Shown here one piece after another: positions 1-7,639 of a stretch of DNA of 64,000 nucleotides (the first letter of the stretch is position 1; every line of letters starts with the position of its first letter). Source of the stretch: Brevundimonas sp. LM2 (GTDB lineage: Bacteria; Pseudomonadota; Alphaproteobacteria; Caulobacterales; Caulobacteraceae). The notes below the pieces were generated by a model. The model was not told the origin of the DNA. It did not search any database and saw only the letters and a program-made list of their open reading frames with translations. The position numbers and the translations under genes are program-made. Location of the stretch: contig NZ_CP019508.1 of assembly GCF_002002865.1 (NCBI RefSeq), positions 1,394,501 through 1,458,500 on the forward strand, in the 5' to 3' direction.

Positions 1-32
1 GAGGGCAGGTCGCCCTCGGGTGACCGGGTGGG

Positions 33-54
33 GGCGGCTCGGCGAGCCGCCTTT
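33..54 (+). terminator. Hairpin upstream of rplO, possible terminator
   Basis: An 8-bp perfect stem (GGCGGCTC at 33-40, GAGCCGCC at 44-51) with a 3-nt loop is followed by TTT. A second hairpin (GAGGGC at 1-6, GCCCTC at 12-17) lies just before it. Together they suggest termination or attenuation of the upstream ribosomal operon before rplO. The T-run is short, so termination is an inference. Confidence 0.45.
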
Positions 55-80
55 ACTGCTGTCGGGGGAGCCGCTATAGC
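52..80 (+). promoter_or_regulatory. Candidate promoter for rplO
   Basis: TTTACT (52-57) and TATAGC (75-80) are separated by 17 nt, a reasonable sigma-70-type promoter placed directly after the hairpin at 33-51. About 155 nt of leader follow before the rplO start, including a 7-bp stem-loop (GGTCGGC at 129-135, GCCGACC at 139-145). The promoter call rests only on spacing and similarity. Confidence 0.35.
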
Positions 81-235
81 GCGCCTCCCTTAGAGATTTG
101 GGTCCGGCACGCCTTGCCGATCCCACCCGGTCGGCTCCGCCGACCACCCTCCCCGGACGGGGCGGGAGAAGACCGAGACAAACCAGCCGAGTCCGCTGTC
201 CGCAGCGGGCGCTAGAACCCGAAAGGATCAGGCAC

Positions 236-829
236 ATGAAACTGAACGAAATCCGCGACAACGAAGGCGCGCACAAGAAGCGCATGCGGGTCGGCCGCGG
301 CCCGGGTTCGGGCAAGGGCAAGACCGCCGGTCGCGGCGTCAAGGGCCAGAAATCCCGTTCGGGCGTCGCCATCGGCGGCTTCGAGGGTGGCCAGATGCCG
401 CTGTACATGCGGATGCCCAAGCGCGGCTTCAACAATCCCAACGCCCTTAAGCTGGCCGAAGTGAACCTGTGGCGTCTGCAGGACGCGATCGACGCCGGCA
501 AGCTGGACGCCTCGGGCGAGATCAAGGGCGACGCCCTGGTCGCCGCCGGCGTGATCCGCCGCACCAAGGACGGCGTTCGCATCCTGGGCACCGGTGAGCT
601 GAAGTCGGCCCTGACGCTGGTCGTCTGGTCGGCCTCGGCCGGTGCCGTCAAGGCGATTGAAGCCGCCGGCGGCTCGGTCGTGCAGGAGCGGATCGCCGCC
701 GAAGCTAAGGCCGCCGCGCGCGTCGAGAAGCGCAACGCCGCCAAGGGCAAGGCTCCGCCCGCCAAGGCGCCGCGTGGCGACGCCAACAAGATCTCGGCCC
801 GCACCACGCGGACCGCGGCCAAAGCATAA
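236..829 (+). CDS. rplO: 50S ribosomal protein L15
   Basis: L15 is a large-subunit ribosomal protein needed for late 50S assembly. The N-terminus shows the usual glycine/arginine-rich segment ([20 protein letters not shown], then [20 protein letters not shown]) that threads into 23S rRNA. The ATG at 236 is chosen over upstream starts because it gives the canonical L15 N-terminus and has GAAAGGA about 10 nt upstream. The product is 197 aa, longer than the roughly 145-160 aa usual for L15. The last 40 or so residues form an Ala/Lys/Arg-rich tail after the conserved fold. It is followed by secY as in other spc-type operons, but at least 235 bp without a gene precede it, so rpmD is not immediately adjacent. 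Confidence 0.97.
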   Translation: MKLNEIRDNEGAHKKRMRVGRGPGSGKGKTAGRGVKGQKSRSGVAIGGFEGGQMPLYMRMPKRGFNNPNALKLAEVNLWRLQDAIDAGKLDASGEIKGDALVAAGVIRRTKDGVRILGTGELKSALTLVVWSASAGAVKAIEAAGGSVVQERIAAEAKAAARVEKRNAAKGKAPPAKAPRGDANKISARTTRTAAKA

Positions 830-843
830 CAATAAAGCTCGGG

Positions 844-868
844 GGGCGGTCTCGCTAAGAGGCCGCCC
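844..868 (+). terminator. Stem-loop between rplO and secY
   Basis: A 10-bp stem (844-853 with 859-868, one G-T pair, loop GCTAA) begins 14 nt after the rplO stop. It is followed by TTCGCC, not a real T-run. A partial terminator or mRNA-processing/stability hairpin that adjusts secY expression relative to rplO is plausible. Confidence 0.45.
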
Positions 869-939
869 TTCGCCTATCTGGACGGTGGCCCCGGATTCGC
901 GTCCGGTGCGCCGCGTTCTGATCAGTCGGGGTACGACAC

Positions 940-2325
940 ATGGCTTCGGCCGCCGAACAACTCGCCGCCAATATGAATATGGGCTCGTTCGCCAAGGCGA
1001 CCGAGCTCCACAAGCGCCTGCTGTTCACGCTGGGCGCCCTGCTGGTCTATCGCATCGGCACCTATGTGCCGATCCCGGGGATCAACTCCGAGGCCTTCCT
1101 CCAGTTCTTCAACAATCCCGACGGCCAGCGCGGCATCCTGGACATGTTCAACATGTTCTCCGGGGGCGCGGTCGAGCGGATGGCGGTCTTCGCCCTGAAC
1201 GTCACGCCCTATATCTCGGCCTCGATCATCGTCCAGCTGATGGGCAGCGTGTATCCGCCGTGGGAGAAGCTGAAGAAGGAAGGCGGCGAGAGCGGCCGCA
1301 AGCAGCTGAACCAGTACACCCGCTACCTGACCGTGGTCCTGGCCCTGGCCCAGTCCTTCGGGATCGCGGTCGGGCTGAACGCCCAGGCCAACCTGGTCGA
1401 CAGCCCCGGGCTGTTCTTCATCGCCACGACGGTCGTCTCCCTGACGGGTGGCACCATGTTCCTGATGTGGCTGGGTGAGCAGGTCACGGCGCGCGGCGTG
1501 GGCAACGGCATCTCGCTGATCATCTTCGCCGGCATCGTGGCGGTCCTGCCAGGCACGATCGGCCGTTTGCTGGGCCTGGCCCAGCAGGGTCAGCTGTCGG
1601 CCTTCGCCCTGCTGTTCATCCTGGTCATGGTCGTGGCCGTGGTGGTCTTCATCGTCTTCATGGAACGGGCCCAGCGTCGTCTGCTGATCCAGTATCCGAA
1701 GCGTCAGGAAGGCAACCGGATGGCCGGGGGCGAGCGCAGCTTCCTGCCGCTGAAGGTCAACACCGCCGGCGTCATCCCGCCGATCTTCGCCTCGTCGCTG
1801 CTGCTGCTGCCGTCGACCATCGCCAACTTCGCGGCCACGGCCAATCTGCCGGCCTGGCTGGCCTGGCTGCCCACAGTGGCGGCCCAGCTGACGCATGGCC
1901 AGCCGCTGTTCATGCTGCTGTACGCCGCGCTGATCGTGTTCTTCTGCTTCTTCTACACCTCGATCACGTTCAACCCCGAGGACACAGCCGAGAACCTGCG
2001 GAAATACGGCGGCTTCCTGCCCGGCATCCGGCCGGGCAAGCGGACGGCGGAATATCTGGACTACGTCCTGACCCGTCTGACCGTGATCGGCGCCGCCTAC
2101 ATCACCGCCGTCTGTCTGCTGCCCGAGATCGTCTCGGCTAATTTCGGACAGGGTCTGTATTTCGGTGGCACCTCGGTGCTGATCGTGGTCTCGGTGACGA
2201 TGGACACGGTGGCGCAGATTCAGTCGCAACTGTTGGCGCACCAGTACGAAGGCCTGATCAAGAAGGCCAAGCTGCGTGGCGGTCGTGGCGGTCGGGGTGC
2301 TCCGACACCCGCTCGCCGCTCGTGA
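940..2325 (+). CDS. secY: Preprotein translocase subunit SecY
   Basis: SecY is the channel-forming inner-membrane subunit of the SecYEG translocon. The 461-aa product has the expected ten hydrophobic segments, the early motif GTYVPIPGIN, and a C-terminal cytoplasmic segment including YGGFLPGIRPGK. Length matches the family. The C-terminus ends in a Gly/Arg-rich tail. It lies between rplO and adk, the standard bacterial order, and is probably cotranscribed with both. Confidence 0.97.
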   Translation: MASAAEQLAANMNMGSFAKATELHKRLLFTLGALLVYRIGTYVPIPGINSEAFLQFFNNPDGQRGILDMFNMFSGGAVERMAVFALNVTPYISASIIVQLMGSVYPPWEKLKKEGGESGRKQLNQYTRYLTVVLALAQSFGIAVGLNAQANLVDSPGLFFIATTVVSLTGGTMFLMWLGEQVTARGVGNGISLIIFAGIVAVLPGTIGRLLGLAQQGQLSAFALLFILVMVVAVVVFIVFMERAQRRLLIQYPKRQEGNRMAGGERSFLPLKVNTAGVIPPIFASSLLLLPSTIANFAATANLPAWLAWLPTVAAQLTHGQPLFMLLYAALIVFFCFFYTSITFNPEDTAENLRKYGGFLPGIRPGKRTAEYLDYVLTRLTVIGAAYITAVCLLPEIVSANFGQGLYFGGTSVLIVVSVTMDTVAQIQSQLLAHQYEGLIKKAKLRGGRGGRGAPTPARRS

Positions 2326-2353
2326 TGACAAGGCCCGGGGAGGGGCACCGAGC

Positions 2354-2920
2354 ATGAACCTGATCCTGTTCGGGCCCCCCGCGGCCGGCAAGGGCACCCA
2401 GGCCAAGCGTCTGGTCGAACAGCGCGGCATGGTGCAGCTGTCGACCGGCGACATGCTGCGCGAGGCGATCGCCTCGGGCTCCGAGCTGGGCCAGCAGTGC
2501 AAGGAGATCATGTCGAACGGCGGACTGATCGCCGACGACATCGTCATCGCTTTGATCGAGGCGCGGCTGAAAGAGGCCGAGGACGCCGGCGGGGCCATCT
2601 TCGACGGCTTCCCCCGGACCATCGCCCAGGCCGAGGCCCTGGACGCCATGCTGGCCAAGCTGGGCAAGAAGATCGACGCCGTGGTCCGGCTGAAGGTCGA
2701 CGACAGCGCCCTGCTGGAGCGCGTGTCGCAGCGGTTCGCCGACCAGGGCCGTCCCGACGACAACCCCGAGAGTTTCAAGGTCCGGCTGGACGCCTACAAC
2801 CGCAACACCGCGCCGCTCCTGCCGTATTACGGCGACAAGGGGCTGCTGACCGAGGTGGACGGCATGGGCTCGATCGAGACCGTAGCGACGGCCATCTCCG
2901 GGGCCCTGGCGCGCGCCTGA
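2354..2920 (+). CDS. adk: Adenylate kinase
   Basis: Adenylate kinase interconverts ATP + AMP and 2 ADP in the cytoplasm. The P-loop GPPAAGKGTQ lies near residues 7-16, STGDMLREA marks the AMP-binding region and DGFPRT follows around residue 85. The product is 188 aa, the short form: the LID is a brief segment around RFADQGRPDDNPESF without zinc cysteines. The ATG at 2354 is preceded by a strong GGGGAGG ribosome-binding site 29 nt after the secY stop, so it is in the same operon. Confidence 0.97.
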   Translation: MNLILFGPPAAGKGTQAKRLVEQRGMVQLSTGDMLREAIASGSELGQQCKEIMSNGGLIADDIVIALIEARLKEAEDAGGAIFDGFPRTIAQAEALDAMLAKLGKKIDAVVRLKVDDSALLERVSQRFADQGRPDDNPESFKVRLDAYNRNTAPLLPYYGDKGLLTEVDGMGSIETVATAISGALARA

Positions 2921-2966
2921 CCTCGGGATGAACGCAGGATGACGGTCGACGCCAGCCGGCGTTGCC

Positions 2967-3770
2967 GTGGCTGCGCTAGGGATCGGTGTGGACCCTTCCT
3001 ACGTTGGGGCGTCCAAGCCTTGCCCTGATCGGCGATTCGCCGGAGCCACGATCATCCCAGCCTCCCGACACTCCGCCCAACGATGGCAGCAGGCCGGCAT
3101 CATCGGCGTCGTGGCCGGTCTGCACGCCGTCCTGTTCGCCGTCGGCAGCCTGCGGGACCCGCCGGTGCCGGTGCTGGCCGATCCCCCCATCTCGGTGGAG
3201 CTGGTGCGCCTACCGCCGCCGCCACCCCCGCCGCCGCCGCCCGAACCGCCCGCGCCCGACGCTGGAGGCGGAGCCCCGGCCGCGCCGTCGGTCGTGCGGG
3301 TCTCGCCGCGGCCGGTCCCGCGTCCGGAACTGGTGGCCCCGCCGAAACCGGCCCCAGCCCCCGCCCTGATCGTCGGGGCCTCGGACCAGCCCGGCCCCAC
3401 GCCCGGCCAGGGCCAGGGCGGGCAGGGGACCGGAACGGGCGATGGGGAAGGGGAGGGGGACGGACCGGGCTCGGGCTCCGGCCCGATCATTCTGCGCGGG
3501 GCCTCCAACGGCGAGATCCTGGCCCTGGTCCCGCCCGAGGCGCGCCGCCAGCGGGTCCCGGGCCGGGCGGCGGTCAACTGCGCGATCCGCGCCGACACGC
3601 GGCTGGAGGGGTGCCGCATCGTCTCGGAGAGCCCCCAGGGGTTCGGCTTCGGCGCGGCGGGGATCCGCGTGGCCGAGACCCACTTCCGCTTCCGCCCGCC
3701 CTCGACCGCGTCAGGCCGTACGGTGCAGGGCAGCCGCGCGACCGTCGTCGTCCTGTTCGGCCGGCAGTAG
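2967..3770 (+). CDS. Energy transducer TonB-like protein
   Basis: The protein has a short cytoplasmic N-terminus, one membrane segment at about residues 40-58 (GIIGVVAGLHAVLFAVGSL), a proline-rich stretch with ten consecutive prolines (about residues 83-92), a Gly-rich linker and a C-terminal TonB-like beta-alpha-beta domain (NCAIRADTRLEGCRIVSESP, then GFGFGAAGIRVAE). TonB-type proteins couple the ExbBD proton motor to outer-membrane receptors. It lies 46 nt after adk and before the rpsM promoter, an unusual place for a tonB gene. The start is uncertain: GTG at 2967, or in-frame GTG at 2988. No exbBD is adjacent, and the partner receptor is not known. Confidence 0.8.
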   Translation: MAALGIGVDPSYVGASKPCPDRRFAGATIIPASRHSAQRWQQAGIIGVVAGLHAVLFAVGSLRDPPVPVLADPPISVELVRLPPPPPPPPPPEPPAPDAGGGAPAAPSVVRVSPRPVPRPELVAPPKPAPAPALIVGASDQPGPTPGQGQGGQGTGTGDGEGEGDGPGSGSGPIILRGASNGEILALVPPEARRQRVPGRAAVNCAIRADTRLEGCRIVSESPQGFGFGAAGIRVAETHFRFRPPSTASGRTVQGSRATVVVLFGRQ

Positions 3771-3802
3771 GGCGTGAATGTCGGTTCCGTTCCGGTCAGG
3801 CG

Positions 3803-3830
3803 TTGACGCAATCTGAATCGCCTGTATAAG
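3803..3830 (+). promoter_or_regulatory. Promoter of the rpsM-rpsK-rpoA-rplQ operon
   Basis: TTGACG (3803-3808) and TATAAG (3825-3830) with a 16-nt spacer closely match the sigma-70 consensus. It lies after the TonB-like gene and before the leader hairpin and rpsM, so the alpha-operon genes have their own strong promoter. Confidence 0.75.
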
Positions 3831-3853
3831 GCGCGCTTCCCGCGAAGGGCGCC

Positions 3854-3880
3854 ACGCTCCTGGTCTGTTGACCGGAGCGT
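3854..3880 (+). promoter_or_regulatory. Leader hairpin upstream of rpsM
   Basis: A strong stem-loop is visible: ACGCTCC (3854-3860) pairs with GGAGCGT (3874-3880), and inside it GGTC (3862-3865) pairs with GACC (3870-3873) around a TGTT loop, with one bulged T. It is followed by TTGTTG. It sits in the 5' leader about 35 nt before the rpsM start and could be an attenuator or a ribosomal-protein binding site. Function is inferred from position only. Confidence 0.6.
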
Positions 3881-3916
3881 TTGTTGCGTCCGGTTTGCGC
3901 GTACTTGGAGATCTTC

Positions 3917-4285
3917 GTGGCCCGTATCGCTGGCGTCAATATTCCGACCAACAAGCGCGTCGAAATCGCGCTTCAGTATATCCATGGCATCGGCCCGGCC
4001 GCCGCCAAGGACATCACCGGCAAGGTGGGCATCGAGGCCTCGCGCCGCGTGAACCAGCTGACCGACGCCGAGGTCCTGCAGATTCGCGAGACCATCGACA
4101 AGGACCACACCGTCGAGGGCGACCTGCGCCGCGAGACGTCGATGAACATCAAGCGTCTGATGGACCTGGCCTGCTACCGCGGTCTGCGTCACCGCAAGGG
4201 CCTGCCGGTCCGCGGCCAGCGCACCCACACCAACGCCCGCACCCGCAAGGGTCCCGCCAAGCCGATCGCCGGCAAGAAGAAGTAA
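3917..4285 (+). CDS. rpsM: 30S ribosomal protein S13
   Basis: S13 sits in the 30S head and contacts the 50S subunit and P-site tRNA. The GTG at 3917 gives the canonical start (V/M)[18 protein letters not shown] and has GGAG six nt upstream, so it is preferred over upstream in-frame codons. The 122-aa product carries the helix-two-turn-helix [12 protein letters not shown] and the basic tail [18 protein letters not shown], both standard. It is first gene of the operon rpsM-rpsK-rpoA-rplQ, with rpsK only 9 nt downstream. Confidence 0.98.
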   Translation: MARIAGVNIPTNKRVEIALQYIHGIGPAAAKDITGKVGIEASRRVNQLTDAEVLQIRETIDKDHTVEGDLRRETSMNIKRLMDLACYRGLRHRKGLPVRGQRTHTNARTRKGPAKPIAGKKK

Positions 4286-4294
4286 GACAGACAC

Positions 4295-4684
4295 ATGGCC
4301 AAGGAACCGGGTCGCGTAAAGAAGCGCGAGCGCAAGAACATCACCTCGGGCGTCGCCCACGTGAATGCGTCTTTCAACAACACCATGATCACGATCACCG
4401 ATGCCCAGGGCAACGCGATCTCGTGGTCGTCGGCGGGTCACATGGGCTTCAAGGGCTCGCGCAAGTCGACGCCCTACGCCGCCCAGATGGCCGCCGAAGA
4501 CGCCGGCAAGAAGGCTCAGGAACACGGCGTCAAGACGCTGGAAGTCAACGTCTCGGGTCCCGGTTCCGGGCGTGAGTCCGCGCTCCGCGCCCTGCAGTCG
4601 GTCGGCCTGACCATCACCACCATCCGCGACGTCACGCCGATGCCGCACAACGGCTGCCGTCCGCCCAAGCGCCGCCGCGTCTAA
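4295..4684 (+). CDS. rpsK: 30S ribosomal protein S11
   Basis: S11 is a platform protein of the 30S subunit. The 129-aa product shows the conserved [15 protein letters not shown] region, [15 protein letters not shown], and the C-terminal [16 protein letters not shown], the hallmark tail of bacterial S11. It starts 9 nt after rpsM and precedes rpoA. rpsD, found here in some bacteria, is absent from this operon. Confidence 0.98.
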   Translation: MAKEPGRVKKRERKNITSGVAHVNASFNNTMITITDAQGNAISWSSAGHMGFKGSRKSTPYAAQMAAEDAGKKAQEHGVKTLEVNVSGPGSGRESALRALQSVGLTITTIRDVTPMPHNGCRPPKRRRV

Positions 4685-4776
4685 GCGACCTCCGCCGCCT
4701 ATCCCATCTTCCGCCGGCCCTGGACGCACCTGACGAGGAGCGAGGGGCCGGCGAACTCCGTATCTAAGGGACACCC

Positions 4777-5796
4777 ATGATCGAACGTAACTGGCAAGAG
4801 CTGATCCGTCCCGAGAAGCCGCAGATCGAGCTCGGCTCCGACGCCCAGCGCAAGGCGCGCCTGGTGGCCGAGCCTCTCGAACGCGGTTTCGGCGTGACGC
4901 TCGGCAATGCCCTGCGCCGGGTTCTGCTGTCGTCGCTGCAAGGCGCGGCCGTGACCGCCATCCAGATCGACGGCGTCGTGCACGAATTCTCCTCGCTGGA
5001 AGGCGTGCGGGAGGACGTGGTCGACATCGTGCTGAACATCAAACAGCTGGCGCTGCGCATGCATGCCGAGGGCCCCAAGCGCATGACGCTGAAGGCCACC
5101 GGACCGGGCGCCGTGACCGCCGGGCAGATCGAGGTCCCGTCGGACATCGAGGTGCTGAACCCCAACCACGTCATCTGCACGCTGGATGACGGCGCGTCGG
5201 TGCGCATGGAACTGACCGTCCAGAACGGCAAGGGCTATGTGGCGTCGGAGTTCAACCGTCCGGAAGACGCCCCGATCGGCCTGATCGCCGTCGACGCCCT
5301 CTATTCGCCGGTCAAGCGCGTCGCCTATCGCGTCGAGCCGACCCGTCAGGGCCAGTCGCTGGACTATGACAAGCTGGTGCTGGAAGTCGAAACCAACGGC
5401 GCGGTCAGCCCTGTGGACGCCGTGGCCTACGCCTCGCGCATCCTGCAGGACCAGCTGCAGATCTTCATCACCTTCGACGAGCCGAAGAAGGTGGTCGAGG
5501 CCGCCGAGGGCAAGCCCGACCTGCCGTTCAACCCGGCCCTGCTGAAGAAGGTGGACGAGCTGGAACTGTCGGTCCGGTCGGCCAACTGCCTGAAGAACGA
5601 CAACATCGTCTATATCGGCGACCTGATCCAGAAGACCGAGGGCGAGATGCTTCGCACCCCGAACTTCGGCCGCAAGTCGCTGAACGAGATCAAGGAAGTG
5701 CTGACCTCCATGGGTCTGTCGCTCGGCATGGACGTGCCGAACTGGCCCCCGGAAAACATCGAAGATCTGGCCAAGAAGTTCGACGACCAGATCTAG
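4777..5796 (+). CDS. rpoA: DNA-directed RNA polymerase subunit alpha
   Basis: The alpha subunit nucleates RNA polymerase assembly and contacts UP elements and activators. The 339-aa product has the N-terminal dimerisation domain ([20 protein letters not shown] around residues 33-52, then the insert domain) and the C-terminal domain ([34 protein letters not shown]). AAGGGA lies upstream of the ATG. The 92-nt gap after rpsK is larger than other gaps of this operon, but no promoter-like pair stands out in it. Confidence 0.98.
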   Translation: MIERNWQELIRPEKPQIELGSDAQRKARLVAEPLERGFGVTLGNALRRVLLSSLQGAAVTAIQIDGVVHEFSSLEGVREDVVDIVLNIKQLALRMHAEGPKRMTLKATGPGAVTAGQIEVPSDIEVLNPNHVICTLDDGASVRMELTVQNGKGYVASEFNRPEDAPIGLIAVDALYSPVKRVAYRVEPTRQGQSLDYDKLVLEVETNGAVSPVDAVAYASRILQDQLQIFITFDEPKKVVEAAEGKPDLPFNPALLKKVDELELSVRSANCLKNDNIVYIGDLIQKTEGEMLRTPNFGRKSLNEIKEVLTSMGLSLGMDVPNWPPENIEDLAKKFDDQI

Positions 5797-5901
5797 TTTC
5801 AACCCTCCGCCCGGACCGATTGTTGGTCTTTGGAGCGGTTAGAATAATGCGGTCACGGGTCCGGTAAGACGGAAACCAGGACCGGAGTAGGAGAGACCCC
5901 G

Positions 5902-6318
5902 ATGCGCCACGGCGCCGCCCACCGTAAACTCGGCCGTACGGCCAGCCATCGCACCGCCATGTTCGCCAACATGGCCGCGTCGCTGATCAAGCACGAGCAG
6001 ATCACCACGACCCTGCCCAAGGCCAAGGAGCTCCGCCCCTTCGTCGAGAAGCTGGTCACGCTCGGCAAGAAGGGCGATCTGCACGCCCGGCGTCAGGCCA
6101 TCAGCCACGTCCGTGACGTGACCCAGGTCGGCAAGCTGTTCGAGACGATCGGACCGCGCTACGCCGATCGTCAGGGCGGCTATATCCGCATCATGAAGGC
6201 CGGCTATCGCCACGGCGACAACGCCCCGATGGCCGTGATCGAGTTCGTCGATCGCGACGTCGACGCCAAGGGCCTCGATTCCGGCCCGGTCGCCGTCTAC
6301 GAGACCGACGAAGACTAG
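5902..6318 (+). CDS. rplQ: 50S ribosomal protein L17
   Basis: L17 lies near the polypeptide exit tunnel. The 138-aa product starts with [20 protein letters not shown], diagnostic for L17, followed by [20 protein letters not shown] and a C-terminal part ending in [19 protein letters not shown]. The ATG is preceded by AGGAGAG. It is the last gene of the alpha operon, as in most proteobacteria, and an intrinsic terminator follows it. Confidence 0.98.
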   Translation: MRHGAAHRKLGRTASHRTAMFANMAASLIKHEQITTTLPKAKELRPFVEKLVTLGKKGDLHARRQAISHVRDVTQVGKLFETIGPRYADRQGGYIRIMKAGYRHGDNAPMAVIEFVDRDVDAKGLDSGPVAVYETDED

Positions 6319-6343
6319 GCGTCAGCCACCGCTGACCGCAAGG

Positions 6344-6378
6344 GGGCGATCCGGGCAGCCGGGTCGCCCTTTTTCTTT
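6344..6378 (+). terminator. Intrinsic terminator after rplQ
   Basis: GGGCGATCCGG (6344-6354) pairs with CCGGGTCGCCC (6359-6369), one G-T pair and a 4-nt loop, followed directly by TTTTTCTTT. This is a textbook rho-independent terminator closing the ribosomal operon. Confidence 0.92.
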
Positions 6379-6404
6379 GGCCGGTCCTGTTGCAGGTTGC
6401 GGGC

Positions 6405-6866
6405 ATGAACATCGACATCGTCCCCTATCGGCCCGACCACGCCGCCGCCTGGGTGGCGTTGAACGAGCACTGGATCCTTGAGGGGGGCTACGTCCTCGAG
6501 GCGAAGGATCGGCTGGTGCTGGACGATCCGGAGGGGGCGGTCCTGGCGAAAGGCGGGGTCATCTTCATGGTCGAGCGGGACGGGGAGTCGATTGGTTGCT
6601 GCTCGCTGATGCGCATGCCGGACGGCGGCTATGAGGTCGGCAAGATGGCGGTGGCGGCGTCCGCCAACGGCCTGGGGTTGGGCCACAGGCTGCTGGAGGC
6701 GTGCGAGGATCATGCGCGGGGAGCCGGGGCATTGCGGCTGTATCTGGAGACCAACACGTCCCAGACGCATGCCATCGCCCTGTATCGCCGGTTCGGCTTC
6801 GTCGATCTGCCGCCGCAGCCGACGCCCTATGCCCGCTGCAACTGCTGGATGGAGAAGCGCCTGTGA
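6405..6866 (+). CDS. GNAT family N-acetyltransferase
   Basis: The 153-aa product has the GNAT fold. A beta-strand segment with VGKMAVAASANGLGLGHRLL (about residues 80-99) corresponds to the acetyl-CoA-binding motif A (usually Q/RxxGxG/A), and YRRFGFVDLP near residue 130 is the typical motif-B end. GNAT enzymes transfer acetyl groups to amines on small molecules or proteins; the substrate cannot be read from the sequence. The ATG at 6405 is favoured over the TTG at 6390 because the domain begins directly after it. Its stop overlaps the start of the next gene (GTGA), so the two are translationally coupled. Confidence 0.85.
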   Translation: MNIDIVPYRPDHAAAWVALNEHWILEGGYVLEAKDRLVLDDPEGAVLAKGGVIFMVERDGESIGCCSLMRMPDGGYEVGKMAVAASANGLGLGHRLLEACEDHARGAGALRLYLETNTSQTHAIALYRRFGFVDLPPQPTPYARCNCWMEKRL

Positions 6867-7516
6867 GCGGCCTGGTTCTGTATAGCCACCCCTTCTCGTC
6901 CTACTGCCAGAAGGCGATCGTAGCCTTCTACGAGAAGGACCTGCCGTTCGAGCAGCGTCTGCTGGAGGACCCCGCCGCGATGGTGGAGCTGAAGGCCGCC
7001 TGGCCTTTCGGACAGTTTCCGGTGCTGAAGGACGGCGATCGCCACTATGCCGAGACCTCGATCATCATCGAGCGGCTGGACCAGATCGACCCGTCGACGC
7101 GGTTGATCCCGGCCGATGCGGATCTGGCGTTGGAGACGCGGTTCATGGACCGGGTGTTCGACAACCACGTGCAGGCCCATCAGCAGCGGGTCATCTACGA
7201 GTCCCTGAAGCCCGAGGGGTCCCGGGGGCCGACAGTCGTGGCGGAGGCGCGCGCCAGGCTCGAGATCGCCTATGGCTGGCTGGACCGGGTCATGGCGGAC
7301 CGCACCTGGGCGGTCGGGGGAACGTTCTCCCTGGCCGACTGCGGCGCGGCACCCGCCTTGCTCTATGCGCACTGGACCCATCCCATCCCTGAGGCGCTGA
7401 CCCATCTGTGGGCCTATCGCCGTCGGCTGCTGGCCCGTCCGTCCTATGCCCGGGCGCTGGACGAGGCACGGCCGTATCGCGGCTATTTTCCGCTGGGGGC
7501 CCCCGACGAGGACTGA
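6863..7516 (+). CDS. Glutathione S-transferase family protein
   Basis: The 217-aa product has an N-terminal thioredoxin-like GST domain (LVLYSHPFSSYCQKAIVAFY, then FGQFPVLKDGD and ETSIIIERLD, the conserved cis-Pro and Glu-Thr/Ser glutathione-binding elements) and a helical C-terminal domain with FSLADCGAAPALLYA. GSTs conjugate or isomerise substrates with glutathione. The serine and cysteine near residues 8-12 are possible catalytic residues. The GTG start at 6863 overlaps the preceding acetyltransferase by 4 nt. The substrate is unknown. Confidence 0.85.
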   Translation: MSGLVLYSHPFSSYCQKAIVAFYEKDLPFEQRLLEDPAAMVELKAAWPFGQFPVLKDGDRHYAETSIIIERLDQIDPSTRLIPADADLALETRFMDRVFDNHVQAHQQRVIYESLKPEGSRGPTVVAEARARLEIAYGWLDRVMADRTWAVGGTFSLADCGAAPALLYAHWTHPIPEALTHLWAYRRRLLARPSYARALDEARPYRGYFPLGAPDED

Positions 7517-7639
7517 GGCCGTCGCGTGGCATTCGGACGACGGCTGACAGAAATTCGCGTTACGCGCGACAAACGGCCCTTGAGCGATCCGCGAAACGCG
7601 GCCTAGCTTCGGAGAACAAGAAAACTCGGGAGGACGGCT

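Noticed and set aside
922..2778. Long minus-strand ORF (618 codons) opposite secY and adk
   Set aside because: Shadow of GC-rich coding strands; no recognisable domain, and secY/adk are certain.
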